Notes: generated by a model not told the origin, from the letters alone. 37,980 nt of DNA from Alphaproteobacteria bacterium (GCA_947490395.1 CANLGW010000004.1:1-37980), one strand, 5' to 3'; numbered from the stretch's first letter, positions 1-10,579 are shown. Translations and numbers: made by a program.

Positions 1-582
1 CTCTATTTTCCGATTGGCGAAGGGGTGGGCTCCGTCTATCACGGAAAAACGATTATCCATGAAATTGAATCCAACGAACGCCTCAAAGTACATATCACCG
101 ATCCTGAAACCCATGAAGAGTTTGATGCAACCGATATTTTGCCTGAATACTTTTTCATTTCCGTTCCGCAATTCAATGAACGATTAATCAAAGAATTAAC
201 GGAAATGGATGAATGGCTATACGTGATGAAGCATGAAAAAGTACCTGAAAATTACCATTCTCCCTATATGCAACAGGTATCAGAAAAGCTAAGAATCCTC
301 CGCATGACGGAGGATGAACGCAGTGCTTATACATTTTATATGAAAAAACTATACAATGATCGCGATGAATTACAAGCCGCCGAATCACGAGGACTTGCCA
401 AAGGTAAAGCGGAGGGGTTAGCAGAGGGATTGGCTGAAGGAATTGCTGAAGGTGAATTACAAACCAAACGAGCGATTGCCATAGAAATGCTACTAAACGG
501 CGAATCTGACGATAAAATTTTAAAATACGCGAGACTTACACCTGAAGATTTCATGCACTTAAAAAAATGCATATTGCCTTAG
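1..582 (+). CDS. C-terminal part of a Rpn/PD-(D/E)XK nuclease family transposase-like protein (5' end outside window)
   Basis: Reading frame is open to the window edge (LYFPIGEG VGSVYHGKTIIHEIESNERLKVHI...). 'EMDEWLYVMKH...' and the 'AKGKAEGLAEGLAEGIAEGE' C-terminal repeat are typical of Rpn/PDDEXK transposase-like proteins. Confidence 0.75.
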   Translation, partial: LYFPIGEGVGSVYHGKTIIHEIESNERLKVHITDPETHEEFDATDILPEYFFISVPQFNERLIKELTEMDEWLYVMKHEKVPENYHSPYMQQVSEKLRILRMTEDERSAYTFYMKKLYNDRDELQAAESRGLAKGKAEGLAEGLAEGIAEGELQTKRAIAIEMLLNGESDDKILKYARLTPEDFMHLKKCILP

Positions 583-707
583 AAATGAGCTCACTTAAAA
601 TTTTTCAGACCTCTTTTTAGTCAAAAAAATGAATCTATTAAAAAAAGAAGGAAAGAATGCCTCAAGTACGTCACATTTCACTTGCGTAGTGAATCAGTAT
701 TTTATAA

Positions 708-878
708 AATTTAACACTGAAAATCGACTTTCAAACAACATTTTTTGAATTACAAATCAACGATGAAATGTTGCAGAAGTCCGAAGAGGCATGGCTTGAG
801 GATAAAAACCACACGTCTTCGAAGCGATTAACCCAACGCTTGAAAATAAATGGGTATGACATTTATCGTGGTGAGTAA
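708..878 (+). other. Short ORF remnant without a clear start (…[44 protein letters not shown])
   Basis: Open frame between stops at 705-707 and 876-878. Protein-like composition, but the only ATG is internal. Possibly a decayed gene. Confidence 0.3.
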
Positions 879-886
879 GTAAACAT

Positions 887-1360
887 ATGGAAAAAATTCC
901 GATGACAAATAGTGGGTTTAAAAACCTGCAAGATGAACTGCATCACTTAAAGGCGATTGAACGCCCCAATGTGATCAAAGCCATTGCTGACGCCCGTGAA
1001 CACGGCGATTTATCAGAAAACGCTGAATATCATGCAGCGAAAGAAAAGCAAAGCTTCATTGAAGGTCGCATCGCTGAACTGGAAGATAAAGTAAGTCGTG
1101 CAGAAGTTATTGATTTATCAAAAATATCAGGTAGCGATATTAAATTCGGTGCAATGATTCGATTGGTTGATGATGACACAGATGAAGAACACAGCTATCA
1201 AATTGTTGGTAGTGATGAATCCGACGTAAAAAAAGGACTCCTTTCCATTACATCACCGCTTGCACGCGCGCTCATTGGTAAAAAAGCAAATGACAGTATT
1301 GAAGTGATCACACCAAATGGCGGAAAAGCCTACACCATTCAAGAGGTTCGTTACGGATAA
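887..1360 (+). CDS. greA: Transcription elongation factor GreA
   Basis: 157 aa; '[17 protein letters not shown]...[23 protein letters not shown]...' and C-terminal '[32 protein letters not shown]' are diagnostic of GreA. Confidence 0.97.
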   Translation: MEKIPMTNSGFKNLQDELHHLKAIERPNVIKAIADAREHGDLSENAEYHAAKEKQSFIEGRIAELEDKVSRAEVIDLSKISGSDIKFGAMIRLVDDDTDEEHSYQIVGSDESDVKKGLLSITSPLARALIGKKANDSIEVITPNGGKAYTIQEVRYG

Positions 1361-2304
1361 TGACAACAACGCTGAAAACAGAAATAGAGTCTTCGCTCGA
1401 TCGTGATATTGACGATTTACGGAACCAATCCTTTCAAACAAGGCGCGCCACTGTATCAGCGTTAGAAGATATTTTATATGAACCACACTCCGTGCTTGAC
1501 CATGGATTCGTGCGTGTTGTTGATTATATGGGCGACGATAGCGCTGTTGTTCAGGCTGCACGTGTATCTTATGGCAAGGGCACAAAACAAGTAAGTGAAG
1601 ACCGTGGCCTTATTCGCTATTTAATGCGTCATTGGCACTCTACCCCATTTGAAATGTGCGAAATCAAACTTCATGTTAAACTACCAATGTTTGTTGCGCG
1701 TCAATGGATTCGCCATCGCACAGCAAATGTCAATGAATATTCAGCGCGTTATTCAATTCTGGATAAGGAATTCTATGTACCTTCCCCCGATCATTTGTCA
1801 GCACAATCGTTGTCAAATCGTCAAGGACGTGCCGGAAATCTAGAAGGTGAACATGCGCAAAAAGTCCTTGAAATGCTGAAAGCAGATGCAACACGTAGTT
1901 ATGATAATTACACATGGATGCTGAATGAAAATGAAACCTTTGGTGATCATCCAGGACTTGCGCGTGAACTTGCGCGTATGAATTTGCCTGTGAATTTCTA
2001 CACTCAATGGTATTGGAAAGTTGACCTCCATAACCTGATGCATTTCTTGCGTTTACGCGCTGACCCTCATGCACAATATGAAATACGTGCCTATGCAGAT
2101 GTGATTATTAATATTATGAAAGCCTGGGTTCCTCTTACATTTGATGCATTTGAAGAATATCGTTTAGGTGCTGTACAATTATCTGCAACAGCAGCCAAAC
2201 TATTAAAACGACGTCTTTCTGGTGATATTATTACGTTTGAAGAAAGCAATCTTTCCAAGCGTGAATGGATTGAATTATGCGCGATTTTTGATGTTTCTCA
2301 ATAA
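1360..2304 (+). CDS. thyX: FAD-dependent thymidylate synthase ThyX
   Basis: 314 aa with the ThyX signature '[19 protein letters not shown]'. Overlaps the greA stop (TAATG). Confidence 0.96.
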   Translation: MTTTLKTEIESSLDRDIDDLRNQSFQTRRATVSALEDILYEPHSVLDHGFVRVVDYMGDDSAVVQAARVSYGKGTKQVSEDRGLIRYLMRHWHSTPFEMCEIKLHVKLPMFVARQWIRHRTANVNEYSARYSILDKEFYVPSPDHLSAQSLSNRQGRAGNLEGEHAQKVLEMLKADATRSYDNYTWMLNENETFGDHPGLARELARMNLPVNFYTQWYWKVDLHNLMHFLRLRADPHAQYEIRAYADVIINIMKAWVPLTFDAFEEYRLGAVQLSATAAKLLKRRLSGDIITFEESNLSKREWIELCAIFDVSQ

Positions 2305-2335
2305 CATCAGCAATCCATAACAAGGGGTTATTACT

Positions 2336-3271
2336 ATGGAGCAAAAATCCGCACTTAAAAAACCCGATTGGATTCGCGTAAAGGCGCCTGTTTCAAAAGA
2401 ATATCATGAAACAGCGTCTTTAATGCGTTCACTTAAACTTAAGACAGTCTGCGAAGAAGCCGCTTGTCCTAATGTTGGGGAATGTTGGTCAAAAAAGCAT
2501 GCAACATTCATGATTTTAGGGGACGTGTGTACTCGTGCATGCGCCTTTTGTAATGTTAAAACAGGACGTCCTGACCTTTTAGATCCACACGAACCTGAAC
2601 GTGTTGCGCAAGGTGTTGCCGAACTTGGACTCAGTCATGTTGTTATCACGTCTGTTGATCGTGATGATCTTGATGATGGAGGTGCACACCATTTTGCTGA
2701 AGTGATCACCCACATTCGAAAACGATCCCCTAGCACAACAATTGAACTCTTAACACCTGATTTTCTACGTAAAGAAGGTGCCCTTGAAATTGTCGTTGCG
2801 GCTAGACCCGATGTTTATAATCATAACCTTGAGACCGTGCCACGCTTATACCCAACCGTTCGACCTGGGGCGCGTTATTTTCATTCCTTACGTTTACTTG
2901 ATCGTGTCAAACAGCTAGACCCAACAATCTTTACCAAATCAGGAATTATGGTCGGCCTTGGCGAAACACGTACTGAAGTTCATCAAGTAATGGATGACCT
3001 ACGTGCAGCCAATGTTGACTTTATGACCATTGGGCAATATTTACAGCCAACGCCCAAACATCATGATGTCATTGATTTTATCACACCCGATCAATTTAAT
3101 GATTATGCAAAAATGGGACGCGGAAAAGGATTTTTACTTGTTGCCGCAAGTCCGCTTACACGGTCATCATACCACGCAGGTGATGACTTTACCCGTTTAC
3201 AGGCCGCTCGTTTAACCCAGCATCCTCATATAACGCCATCAAAAGTGGAAATTTCCGTTGCCAATACATAA
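2336..3271 (+). CDS. lipA: Lipoyl synthase (radical SAM)
   Basis: 311 aa; '[13 protein letters not shown]' and radical-SAM '[10 protein letters not shown]' cysteine motifs, 'GIMVGLGET', '[13 protein letters not shown]'. Confidence 0.97.
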   Translation: MEQKSALKKPDWIRVKAPVSKEYHETASLMRSLKLKTVCEEAACPNVGECWSKKHATFMILGDVCTRACAFCNVKTGRPDLLDPHEPERVAQGVAELGLSHVVITSVDRDDLDDGGAHHFAEVITHIRKRSPSTTIELLTPDFLRKEGALEIVVAARPDVYNHNLETVPRLYPTVRPGARYFHSLRLLDRVKQLDPTIFTKSGIMVGLGETRTEVHQVMDDLRAANVDFMTIGQYLQPTPKHHDVIDFITPDQFNDYAKMGRGKGFLLVAASPLTRSSYHAGDDFTRLQAARLTQHPHITPSKVEISVANT

Positions 3272-3740
3272 AGAAAAACGGATCGTTCCCTATCGTCCAG
3301 ATCAAATGTATCAACTGGTTCTGGGCGTTAATCACTATCCTGATTTCCTACCCTGGGTGCATTCAGCCCACGTTTATGATCAAACAGAAGCCCTATTTTA
3401 CGCAGATCTCACCATTGGATCATCGCTTATCAATCAAGGTTATTCATCTAAAGTCACCTTTGAATCAGATGCAAATCACCCCCATACTTACCGAATTGAT
3501 GTGCGCCATACAAAAGGACCTTTTCACCATCTCCATAATTATTGGGTTTTTAGACCATACACTACTTCGAATGCATCATCAGATCAATGTCCCACTCAAA
3601 CTGACATTGAATTCTTTCTTGATTTTGAAATCAGCAATCCCTTTTTAAAGCCCCTTTTACAACCCTTTTTAAACCAGGCTGTTAACCTTATGGTTGATGC
3701 GTTTGAAAAACGAGCACACGCACTGTTTACATATACCTAA
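3258..3740 (+). CDS. Type II toxin-antitoxin RatA / COQ10-like START-domain protein
   Basis: 160 aa; '[23 protein letters not shown]' is typical of the RatA/COQ10 family. Overlaps the lipA 3' end (TTG start), as is common next to lipA in Alphaproteobacteria. Confidence 0.85.
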   Translation: MPIHKEKRIVPYRPDQMYQLVLGVNHYPDFLPWVHSAHVYDQTEALFYADLTIGSSLINQGYSSKVTFESDANHPHTYRIDVRHTKGPFHHLHNYWVFRPYTTSNASSDQCPTQTDIEFFLDFEISNPFLKPLLQPFLNQAVNLMVDAFEKRAHALFTYT

Positions 3741-3760
3741 TGAACATGAAGATACCTATT

Positions 3761-3823
3761 TTCCTGGATAGCATGATTGAGGCTTACAATAGCCACGCTA
3801 CGCTCGCTATGACAACGACGTTG
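3761..3823 (+). repeat. Possible dispersed intergenic repeat ('...ATAGCCACGCTACGCTCGCTATGACAACGACG')
   Basis: The minus strand reads 'CGTCATAGCGAGCGTAGCGTGGCTAT', resembling the widespread intergenic 'GTCATTGCGAGCGAAGC...' repeat. Located between convergent genes. Confidence 0.4.
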
Positions 3824-3863
3824 GTAAAAACAGGTGTTTTCATTTTCAGTGGATATAGAATAA

Positions 3864-5309
3864 TTATTTAGCGACACATGCACCACTAAGATCAATATTT
3901 GTTTGACATTTTTGGTTAGACGGGCAAACGGTGCCTCCACCATCTGCACATGTCTTAACAATTCCATCAACACAGCTTCCCTCTTTTGTTTTGGGATCAA
4001 TACGGCATACGGTTGCTCCCACACACGCAGGCCCGCCTGATTCCGCACAGGTCTTAAACACACAAACGCCACTTAGATCAGGATTAATTTTACATTTCTG
4101 ATTTTCAACACATCGTGGTCCATTTGGATCAGCACATGTTTTCTCTGTATTTGTAACGCATTTACCCATTTTTACACTTACGTCAAACCGACAGACATCT
4201 GTTCCTTTACATACAGATCCACCTGCATCAGCACATGTCTTTAAATAACATTCTCCATTAATGCATTTCCGATCAGAGTGACATTTATTATTTTTACATT
4301 TCGAAATTTCACATTTATTTTTATGACATCTTTCATTATCAGCACATGACTTTCCGCCATTGGCACAAGTTAATGGCTGGCATGATGAATTCGGGCATGG
4401 CTGATTCGGCAAACAAGCACCACGGGTATTACCATTTGTGCAAACAAGCCCTCCATCACATGGCTTACTTCCTGCACCAATACATGGCACAACACATGCA
4501 CCACGCACACATGATAATTTATCAATTGGACAAATTGGCCCACCTGCATCAGCACAGGTCTTTAAATAACAGGTACCGTTAGATTGATGATGTTTATGCT
4601 TGTGATGCTTATTCTTATGACCGCGCTCATCTTTATGATCTTCATCTTCAGATGTGTTATCATTATGCTCGTCTTTATGATGTTTACCAGAAGAACCGTG
4701 ATGATGCTTATGCTTGTGCTTGTGTTTGTGTCCTCCTTTGGAGGGAACACATTTACGTCCAGATGGACACCTTTGTTTTTTACCCTTACACTTTATAACC
4801 GTACATTTTCCCTTATTACATTGCTCATTATCCGCGCATGATTTACCGCCATTCCCACAGTTTAGCGCATCACAATAAGAATTGAGGCACGACTGACCTA
4901 CAGCACATGCCATAGATGATAGTGGATTCGTACATATAAAACCATTTGCACACAGGCTACTATTTTCGCCAAAGCATGGCGCCTTACAAATACCCTTTGC
5001 ACATGAATTTTTATCTGCTGGACATTTTGGCCCATCTGCATCTTCACATGTTTTTGGAACGCACTCACCCTTAATACACTTAAAATCCTTACCACATGTC
5101 GGCGTTTTCTTACCCGCAATAGGCGCATCTGAACACGTCAACCGCTTACAATGGTTACCTTTATTACTACACTTGTGATGCTCATCACATTGAGAATGTT
5201 GCCTGCAACACCATGCAGCACTCGCACAACATAAAACCACTAAAACGACTATGAAATTCACTAACTTCACAATATGTTTCTTGTAGGACTGAATTACACA
5301 TTTCATCAT
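3864..5309 (-). CDS. Secreted Cys-rich repeat protein with His/Lys-rich insert (array member 4)
   Basis: 481 aa; N-terminal hydrophobic signal-like segment (HIVKLVNFIVVLVVLCCASAAW). Repeating 'TCADAGGxxCxxxxxCxxxxxxGxCV' 4-Cys and 6-Cys modules. Insert 'GGHKHKHKHKHHHGSSGKHHKDEHND...KHHKHKHH'. Confidence 0.85.
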   Translation of the reverse strand: MMKCVIQSYKKHIVKLVNFIVVLVVLCCASAAWCCRQHSQCDEHHKCSNKGNHCKRLTCSDAPIAGKKTPTCGKDFKCIKGECVPKTCEDADGPKCPADKNSCAKGICKAPCFGENSSLCANGFICTNPLSSMACAVGQSCLNSYCDALNCGNGGKSCADNEQCNKGKCTVIKCKGKKQRCPSGRKCVPSKGGHKHKHKHKHHHGSSGKHHKDEHNDNTSEDEDHKDERGHKNKHHKHKHHQSNGTCYLKTCADAGGPICPIDKLSCVRGACVVPCIGAGSKPCDGGLVCTNGNTRGACLPNQPCPNSSCQPLTCANGGKSCADNERCHKNKCEISKCKNNKCHSDRKCINGECYLKTCADAGGSVCKGTDVCRFDVSVKMGKCVTNTEKTCADPNGPRCVENQKCKINPDLSGVCVFKTCAESGGPACVGATVCRIDPKTKEGSCVDGIVKTCADGGGTVCPSNQKCQTNIDLSGACVAK

Positions 5310-5318
5310 CTTCTGCTC

Positions 5319-7928
5319 TTACTTTGTATTTGCCGGAGTTGTGCTAGCAAGCACAACTGGTTTTGATAATTGATTCGCCAATTCTTCTAAGCGATTTGCC
5401 ATTTGAATTGAACTTTGCGCAGATTTTGCATTATTCGCCTGAATAACAGAGGCTTCATCCTGCAGCATTTGGGCAACCTGTTTTGTCAATTGATCTGAAA
5501 CTTGCTTTGACTGCTGCGACATTTGCGCTGTTTGTTGACCAACTTGCTGTGTAAGCTGTTGATATACCTGCTGCACAATAACTTGCTGTTGCTCGGGTTG
5601 TAATACGATAGGTGCTGTTTCTGAAGCATTTGCGGTTATCATCGGAGTAACTGTATTACTTGTTGTTGTGCTGCTAACTGTAGCACTGCTTGTTGCACTC
5701 GATTTGGTTGTAGCACTACTCACTGTACTGCTACTTACTGTGCCACTACTCATTGTGCCGCTGCTTGTTGGAGAGCTGCTTGTTGTACTTACACTCCGTG
5801 TTACAGTCGACACAGGCGGTATAACCGTACACGTTGCACCATCACACGGCTGACCTGTTACACATAAAGCCCCAGACGTACCTGTACATTGATTCCCAAT
5901 ACTACATGGTGCTCCACCATTTGCACAGGTCAATAACTTACAAACGGCTGTGTCACATAATACACCATCCACACAGCGCGTATTTGTAACCGAACTAAAG
6001 CATCCTTGCCCCGATGGACATGCCGTTCCACCATTTGCACACGTTACGAGCTTACATGCTGCCGTGCTGGAACACGATGCATCTTTCAATGGACACACCT
6101 TTCCTGTTGTCGTGTTTGAACAAAGGTAACCAGATGCACATAGATCACCACCATTCGCGCATGTAGAAGCAGAACATGTACCATCTGCTTGACACACTGG
6201 CTTCGCTGAATCACATGGCTTACCACCGTTAATACAGTTTGCTGGTTTACAGACAGCTGTTCCAAGCGTTGCACATGGTTGCCCTACTTCACATTTTTTA
6301 CCATCAGACGTTGCACAAATTTGACCTGTCGGACATTTCTTTGCAGCATCATTCATACAGGTTGATGGCAAGCACGTTGCTGTATTTATACAACTTGTGT
6401 CATTCAACGCACACAAACCACCTGTTGACTGATTCGTACATATTGATGAAGGTGACACACACAATGCCCCTCCATTTGCACACGTCAATCCTTTACAATA
6501 GGCTTTATCACAGAATTTACCTACTACACATGCTTTATCTGTTACTGGATCCGTACATTGCTGCGTTGATTGACACATAATCGCTGAACCACCCACTGTT
6601 GCGGAACCACCATTCGCACACGTTGATGCCGTACAGATTGCCGAACTTGCACATTTAGTATCACCCAAAGCACATAAACTTCCCGTTATTGGGCTAACAC
6701 ATGCCTGGCCAGCAGCACAAAGCGGTCCTCCACTTGCACACGTTAATTTTTGACATGTTGCACCATCGCATTGTTTACCAAATGTACACTTACCGTACGT
6801 ACCAAGCGCGGTTGTAGAAGCACTCACACACGTCATATCAGCACTGCAAAGCTTTAGCGAATCATTTGCGCATGTGAGTGGCTTACACACCGCACCACTC
6901 GAACAACTTGCATCGCCAAGAGCACATAAAACGCCTGTTGTTGAATCAACGCAATGTTCAGTTGCACTACATGTTGTTCCCCCATTCGCACAAGTTAGTT
7001 TTTGGCACGTTGCCCCCTCACAAACTTTTCCAGCCGCGCATAGCGCATATGAACCTGCAACCCCTGTTTTCGGATTAACACAACTTTGACCAGTGGCACA
7101 TGTACTACCACCATTTGCACATGTCTTTGGTTTACATACCGCTGTATTTGCACATGATTGACCAGCCACACACACAGACCCTGTAAGTGGGTCTGAGCAC
7201 ATACTATCCGCACTACATGTTGTACCACCATTGGCGCATGTCAATGTTTGACATATTGCACTATCACACTGCGCCCCTACCACACATACTGAGAACACAG
7301 ATGGCGCTGCTGAAGATGTTGATGATGCCCCACCTAATGTGCTTGTTGAGGTTAACGTAGAAGGTTTAACACACGTCTGCCCTGTTGCGCACGCCGTACC
7401 TCCATTTGCACATGTGAGTGGTTTGCAAAGCGCTGTACTCGCACATGGTTGACCTGGCAAACATACGTTGCCCTTTATAGGATCAACACATGTATTGCCC
7501 GCTGAACATGCTGTCCCTCCATTTGCACACGTTAACACCTGGCATGTTGCACCATCGCATAATGCACCTGACGCGCATAATGTATAGGAACCTGCTGATG
7601 TAACGCTTGCCTTAACACAGCTTTGCCCCGTTGGACACGTTGATCCACCTGTTGCACAACTAAGTGGCTTACATATCGCTGTTGTTGCACATGGCTGTCC
7701 TACTGTACAAGCACTACCTGTCGCAGGATTAACACACACTTGACCTGTCGCACACGCCGTACCACCATTCGCACATGTTAATGTTTGACAAATCGCATTA
7801 TCACATAATTTACCAGCAACACATCCAAGGAATGACCCTACTTGCGCCGTATTTGGTGCCGCACATGTTTGACCCGCAGTACAACTCGTGCCACCATTCG
7901 CACATGTTTTGGGTTTACAAATTGCCGT
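5319..7928 (-). pseudogene. 3' part of a giant Cys-rich repeat gene, downstream of an in-frame TGA (array member 3, C-terminal portion)
   Basis: Open frame continues directly after TGA 7929-7931 (TAICKPKTCANGGTSCTAGQTC...) in the same register as the ORF at 7929-10400. The ORF-track 'start' at 7739 is an internal GTG inside a module (GQVCVNPATG) and lacks a signal peptide. C-terminus is a Ser/Thr-rich linker plus a Gln-rich coiled-coil. Confidence 0.75.
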
Positions 7929-10400
7929 TCACGTTTTTTCACAATCTTGTCCTGATGCACACAAAGTACCTGTCAAAGGATCCACACAAATACTACTTGT
8001 TGCGCACGCCTTTGTTGTATCATTCATGCATGTTGATGGCTTGCACGTTGCAGCTGCTGCGCACGATGCATCACCTAAGGCACATAAAAGACCTGTCGCT
8101 GAATTCGTACATATTTGTCCCGCCCCACATGTTGTCCCACCATTTGCACATGTCAACGTTTGACAGGTTGCACTATCACATAAAGCGCCCACTGCGCACA
8201 AAGAAAAGGTGCCCACTGGAGTCGCATTACTTTTAACACAGCTTTGGCCACTTGCACAGGCTGTCCCACCATTAGAACATGTTAATGGTTTGCAAATTGC
8301 TGTACTATTTGTCACGCATGTTTGACCTGCTGCACACAAACCACCTGTTGTTGGATCCGCGCATACATTTCCTGTTGCACATACTTTTGTTGCATCATTC
8401 ATACACGTTGCTGGTTTACACGTTGCAACAGTGGCACACGATGCATCTCCTAGGGCACATACTTTTCCTGTTGATGGGCTCGTACATATTTGCCCTACAC
8501 CACACGCTGTTCCCCCATTTGCACACGTCAATGTTTGGCACATCGCCCCTTCACACACTTTACCTGTTGTACATGTTGCAAAAATATTTGGATTTGAAGC
8601 ACTTACGTTTGCACATGTTTTTCCTGCTGGACAAACAAGTGATGCTCCCCCATTTGCACACGTTTTAGGTTTACAGATTGCTTTTCCAAGCTTGGCACAG
8701 TCTTGTCCAGCTACACACGCATTACCTGTCACAGGATCAGCACACAAACTATCAGCTGAACATGCTTTTGTAAGATCATTCATACAACTCGAAGGACTAC
8801 ATACCGCTGTATTCGCACACGCTGAATCGCCAACGACACATGTCAATGCATTCGTACCATTTGTACAAGATTGACCTGTTGGACAAACCGTTCCGCCATT
8901 TGCACACGTCAATTTTTTACATAAAGCGCCATCACACGGTGAGCCAGGTATGCACGCCGCATACGTTGTGAGTGAAGCCGTTGAGGTTGAACCCGTCGCA
9001 GATGTTGGTATGGTTGCTTTTACACACGTTTCACCTGTACCACACGTAATACCACCATTCGCACATGTCTTTACTTGACATATTGCTGTATTTGAACATG
9101 TCATATCACCAAGCGGACATACGCTTGTCGTTGTTGGGTTAACGCAACTTTGTGTTGTTGCATCACACACCGTACCTCCATTTGCACACGTTAGTGCCTT
9201 ACATATGGCGCCATCACATTGTGTACCAGGTATACATTTCACAAAGGATCCCATTGTTGTTCCATTTTGCACACAATCCTGACCTGTTGTACATGCTGTT
9301 CCACCATTCGCACACGTTAATGGCTTACAAACTGCTGCATCAGAACATGTTGCATCACCAATTGGGCATACACGCCCAGTCGCTCCATTCACACATGTCT
9401 GCCCTGCTGCACAAACTGTACCACCATTCGCGCATGTTAATGCTTTACACTGCGCCGTATCCGCGCCCATTTGACCCGCTACCCATGCTTGGAATGTTCC
9501 CGCAACCGTTCCTGTTTTTACACAAGATTGACCTGTTATACAGGCCGCCCCACCATTCGCACATGTTTTTGTTTTACACACAGCCGTCGCATCCTTTGCA
9601 CATGCCGCACCAGCAGCACATGCAAGACCCGTCGTTGGATCTGCACATACCTTATCGGCTGCACACGATTTTGTCGTGTCATTCATACACGTTGATACCT
9701 TACATATCGCTGTCGCATTTAGTGCACATAGCTGACCTGCTAAACATTGATTTCCTGTCGATGGATCAACACAAAGACTTCCAGCCGCACACACAATTCC
9801 ACCATTTGCACATGTTGCAATTTTACACTGCGCCGTATTCGCACATATTGCATCACCAGGACGACATATTGCACCTGTCGCGATGTTTGTACATACTTGA
9901 CCGCCCGCACAGGCCGCCCCACCATTCGCACACGTCAATGCCTGACAACTCGCTATTTCAGCGCCCGTTTGGCTAGCAACCCATGCTTGAAATGTTCCCG
10001 TCACCGTTCCAGGCTTCACACATGTTGTTCCCGCTGCACAAACAACACCACCTGCTTCCGCACATGTTTTAGAACGACAAATCGCTGTTCCTGCCGTTGC
10101 GCAAGCCTGACCTGCCAAACAAACGACTTTCGTTATTGGATCTGTACATAATTGGCTAGAAGTGCATGCAATACCACCATTTATACAATTTGATGCTTTG
10201 CAAATCGCTTTTTTTGCTAAATCCGTTGTTGTTGCACATGACTGTCCCGCAAAACAAACAGTACCAATTAAAGGGTCGACACAGACCTGGCCCGAAGAGC
10301 AAGGAGTCCCACCATTCGCGCATGTAGAGGCCTCTAATGCGTCCTCCATAGCTGCACAATTAAATAAAAGGAATAGTATGAATATAATTTTATTTAACAC
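7929..10400 (-). CDS. 5' part of a giant secreted Cys-rich repeat protein (array member 3, N-terminal portion, ends at in-frame TGA)
   Basis: 823 aa; signal-like N-terminus 'MLNKIIFILFLLFNCAA' followed by continuous 'TCANGGxxCxxGQxC' and 'TCMNDxTKxCxxxxxC' modules. Confidence 0.85.
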   Translation of the reverse strand: MLNKIIFILFLLFNCAAMEDALEASTCANGGTPCSSGQVCVDPLIGTVCFAGQSCATTTDLAKKAICKASNCINGGIACTSSQLCTDPITKVVCLAGQACATAGTAICRSKTCAEAGGVVCAAGTTCVKPGTVTGTFQAWVASQTGAEIASCQALTCANGGAACAGGQVCTNIATGAICRPGDAICANTAQCKIATCANGGIVCAAGSLCVDPSTGNQCLAGQLCALNATAICKVSTCMNDTTKSCAADKVCADPTTGLACAAGAACAKDATAVCKTKTCANGGAACITGQSCVKTGTVAGTFQAWVAGQMGADTAQCKALTCANGGTVCAAGQTCVNGATGRVCPIGDATCSDAAVCKPLTCANGGTACTTGQDCVQNGTTMGSFVKCIPGTQCDGAICKALTCANGGTVCDATTQSCVNPTTTSVCPLGDMTCSNTAICQVKTCANGGITCGTGETCVKATIPTSATGSTSTASLTTYAACIPGSPCDGALCKKLTCANGGTVCPTGQSCTNGTNALTCVVGDSACANTAVCSPSSCMNDLTKACSADSLCADPVTGNACVAGQDCAKLGKAICKPKTCANGGASLVCPAGKTCANVSASNPNIFATCTTGKVCEGAMCQTLTCANGGTACGVGQICTSPSTGKVCALGDASCATVATCKPATCMNDATKVCATGNVCADPTTGGLCAAGQTCVTNSTAICKPLTCSNGGTACASGQSCVKSNATPVGTFSLCAVGALCDSATCQTLTCANGGTTCGAGQICTNSATGLLCALGDASCAAAATCKPSTCMNDTTKACATSSICVDPLTGTLCASGQDCEKT

Positions 10401-10579
10401 AGCGAAATCCCTCAGTTCATTACACTATTTTATATGAATTTTTATTCAACGTATGCATTAGGAACGGAATAAAAATTCTACCTAGATCAATCGTGACAAA
10501 CATAAATTAATATTTAATTAAAAATTACTGGATTTTTGAATATTTTCTGTCAATAAAATGGCTGGTCATTACATACAAA

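Noticed and set aside
1253-2074. Minus-strand ORFs 1253-1585, 1730-2074 and 1840-2043
   Set aside because: Entirely antisense to greA/thyX, with no recognisable domains.
4584-4841. + strand ORF 4584-4841 (MMMFMLVMLILMTALIFMIFIF...) as a membrane peptide
   Set aside because: It is the antisense of the His/Lys-rich codons, which automatically yields Met/Leu/Val-rich hydrophobic translation.
5319-7739. ORF-track gene 5319-7739 as a complete independent CDS
   Set aside because: The start is an internal GTG within a module (GQVCVNPATG). Coding modules continue upstream in frame to the TGA at 7929, and no signal peptide is present, so it is the 3' part of the 10400-5319 gene.
7929-7931. TGA as selenocysteine or as a genome-wide Trp codon
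   Set aside because: Paralogous modules have Gly/Ser, not Cys/Trp, at this position. Other genes use TGG for Trp and contain no internal TGA, and I saw no selenocysteine machinery or obvious SECIS in the window.
7775-9976. Long + strand ORFs opposite the Cys arrays (e.g. 9152-9976, 274 aa; 7775-8236, 153 aa; 8431-8874, 147 aa; 9747-10151)
   Set aside because: They are antisense shadows of the repeat codons (ACATGTGCGAATGGTGG reads as MLLxHHSHM / PPFAHV on the other strand). No RBS, no family resemblance, and the same pattern recurs in register with the modules.
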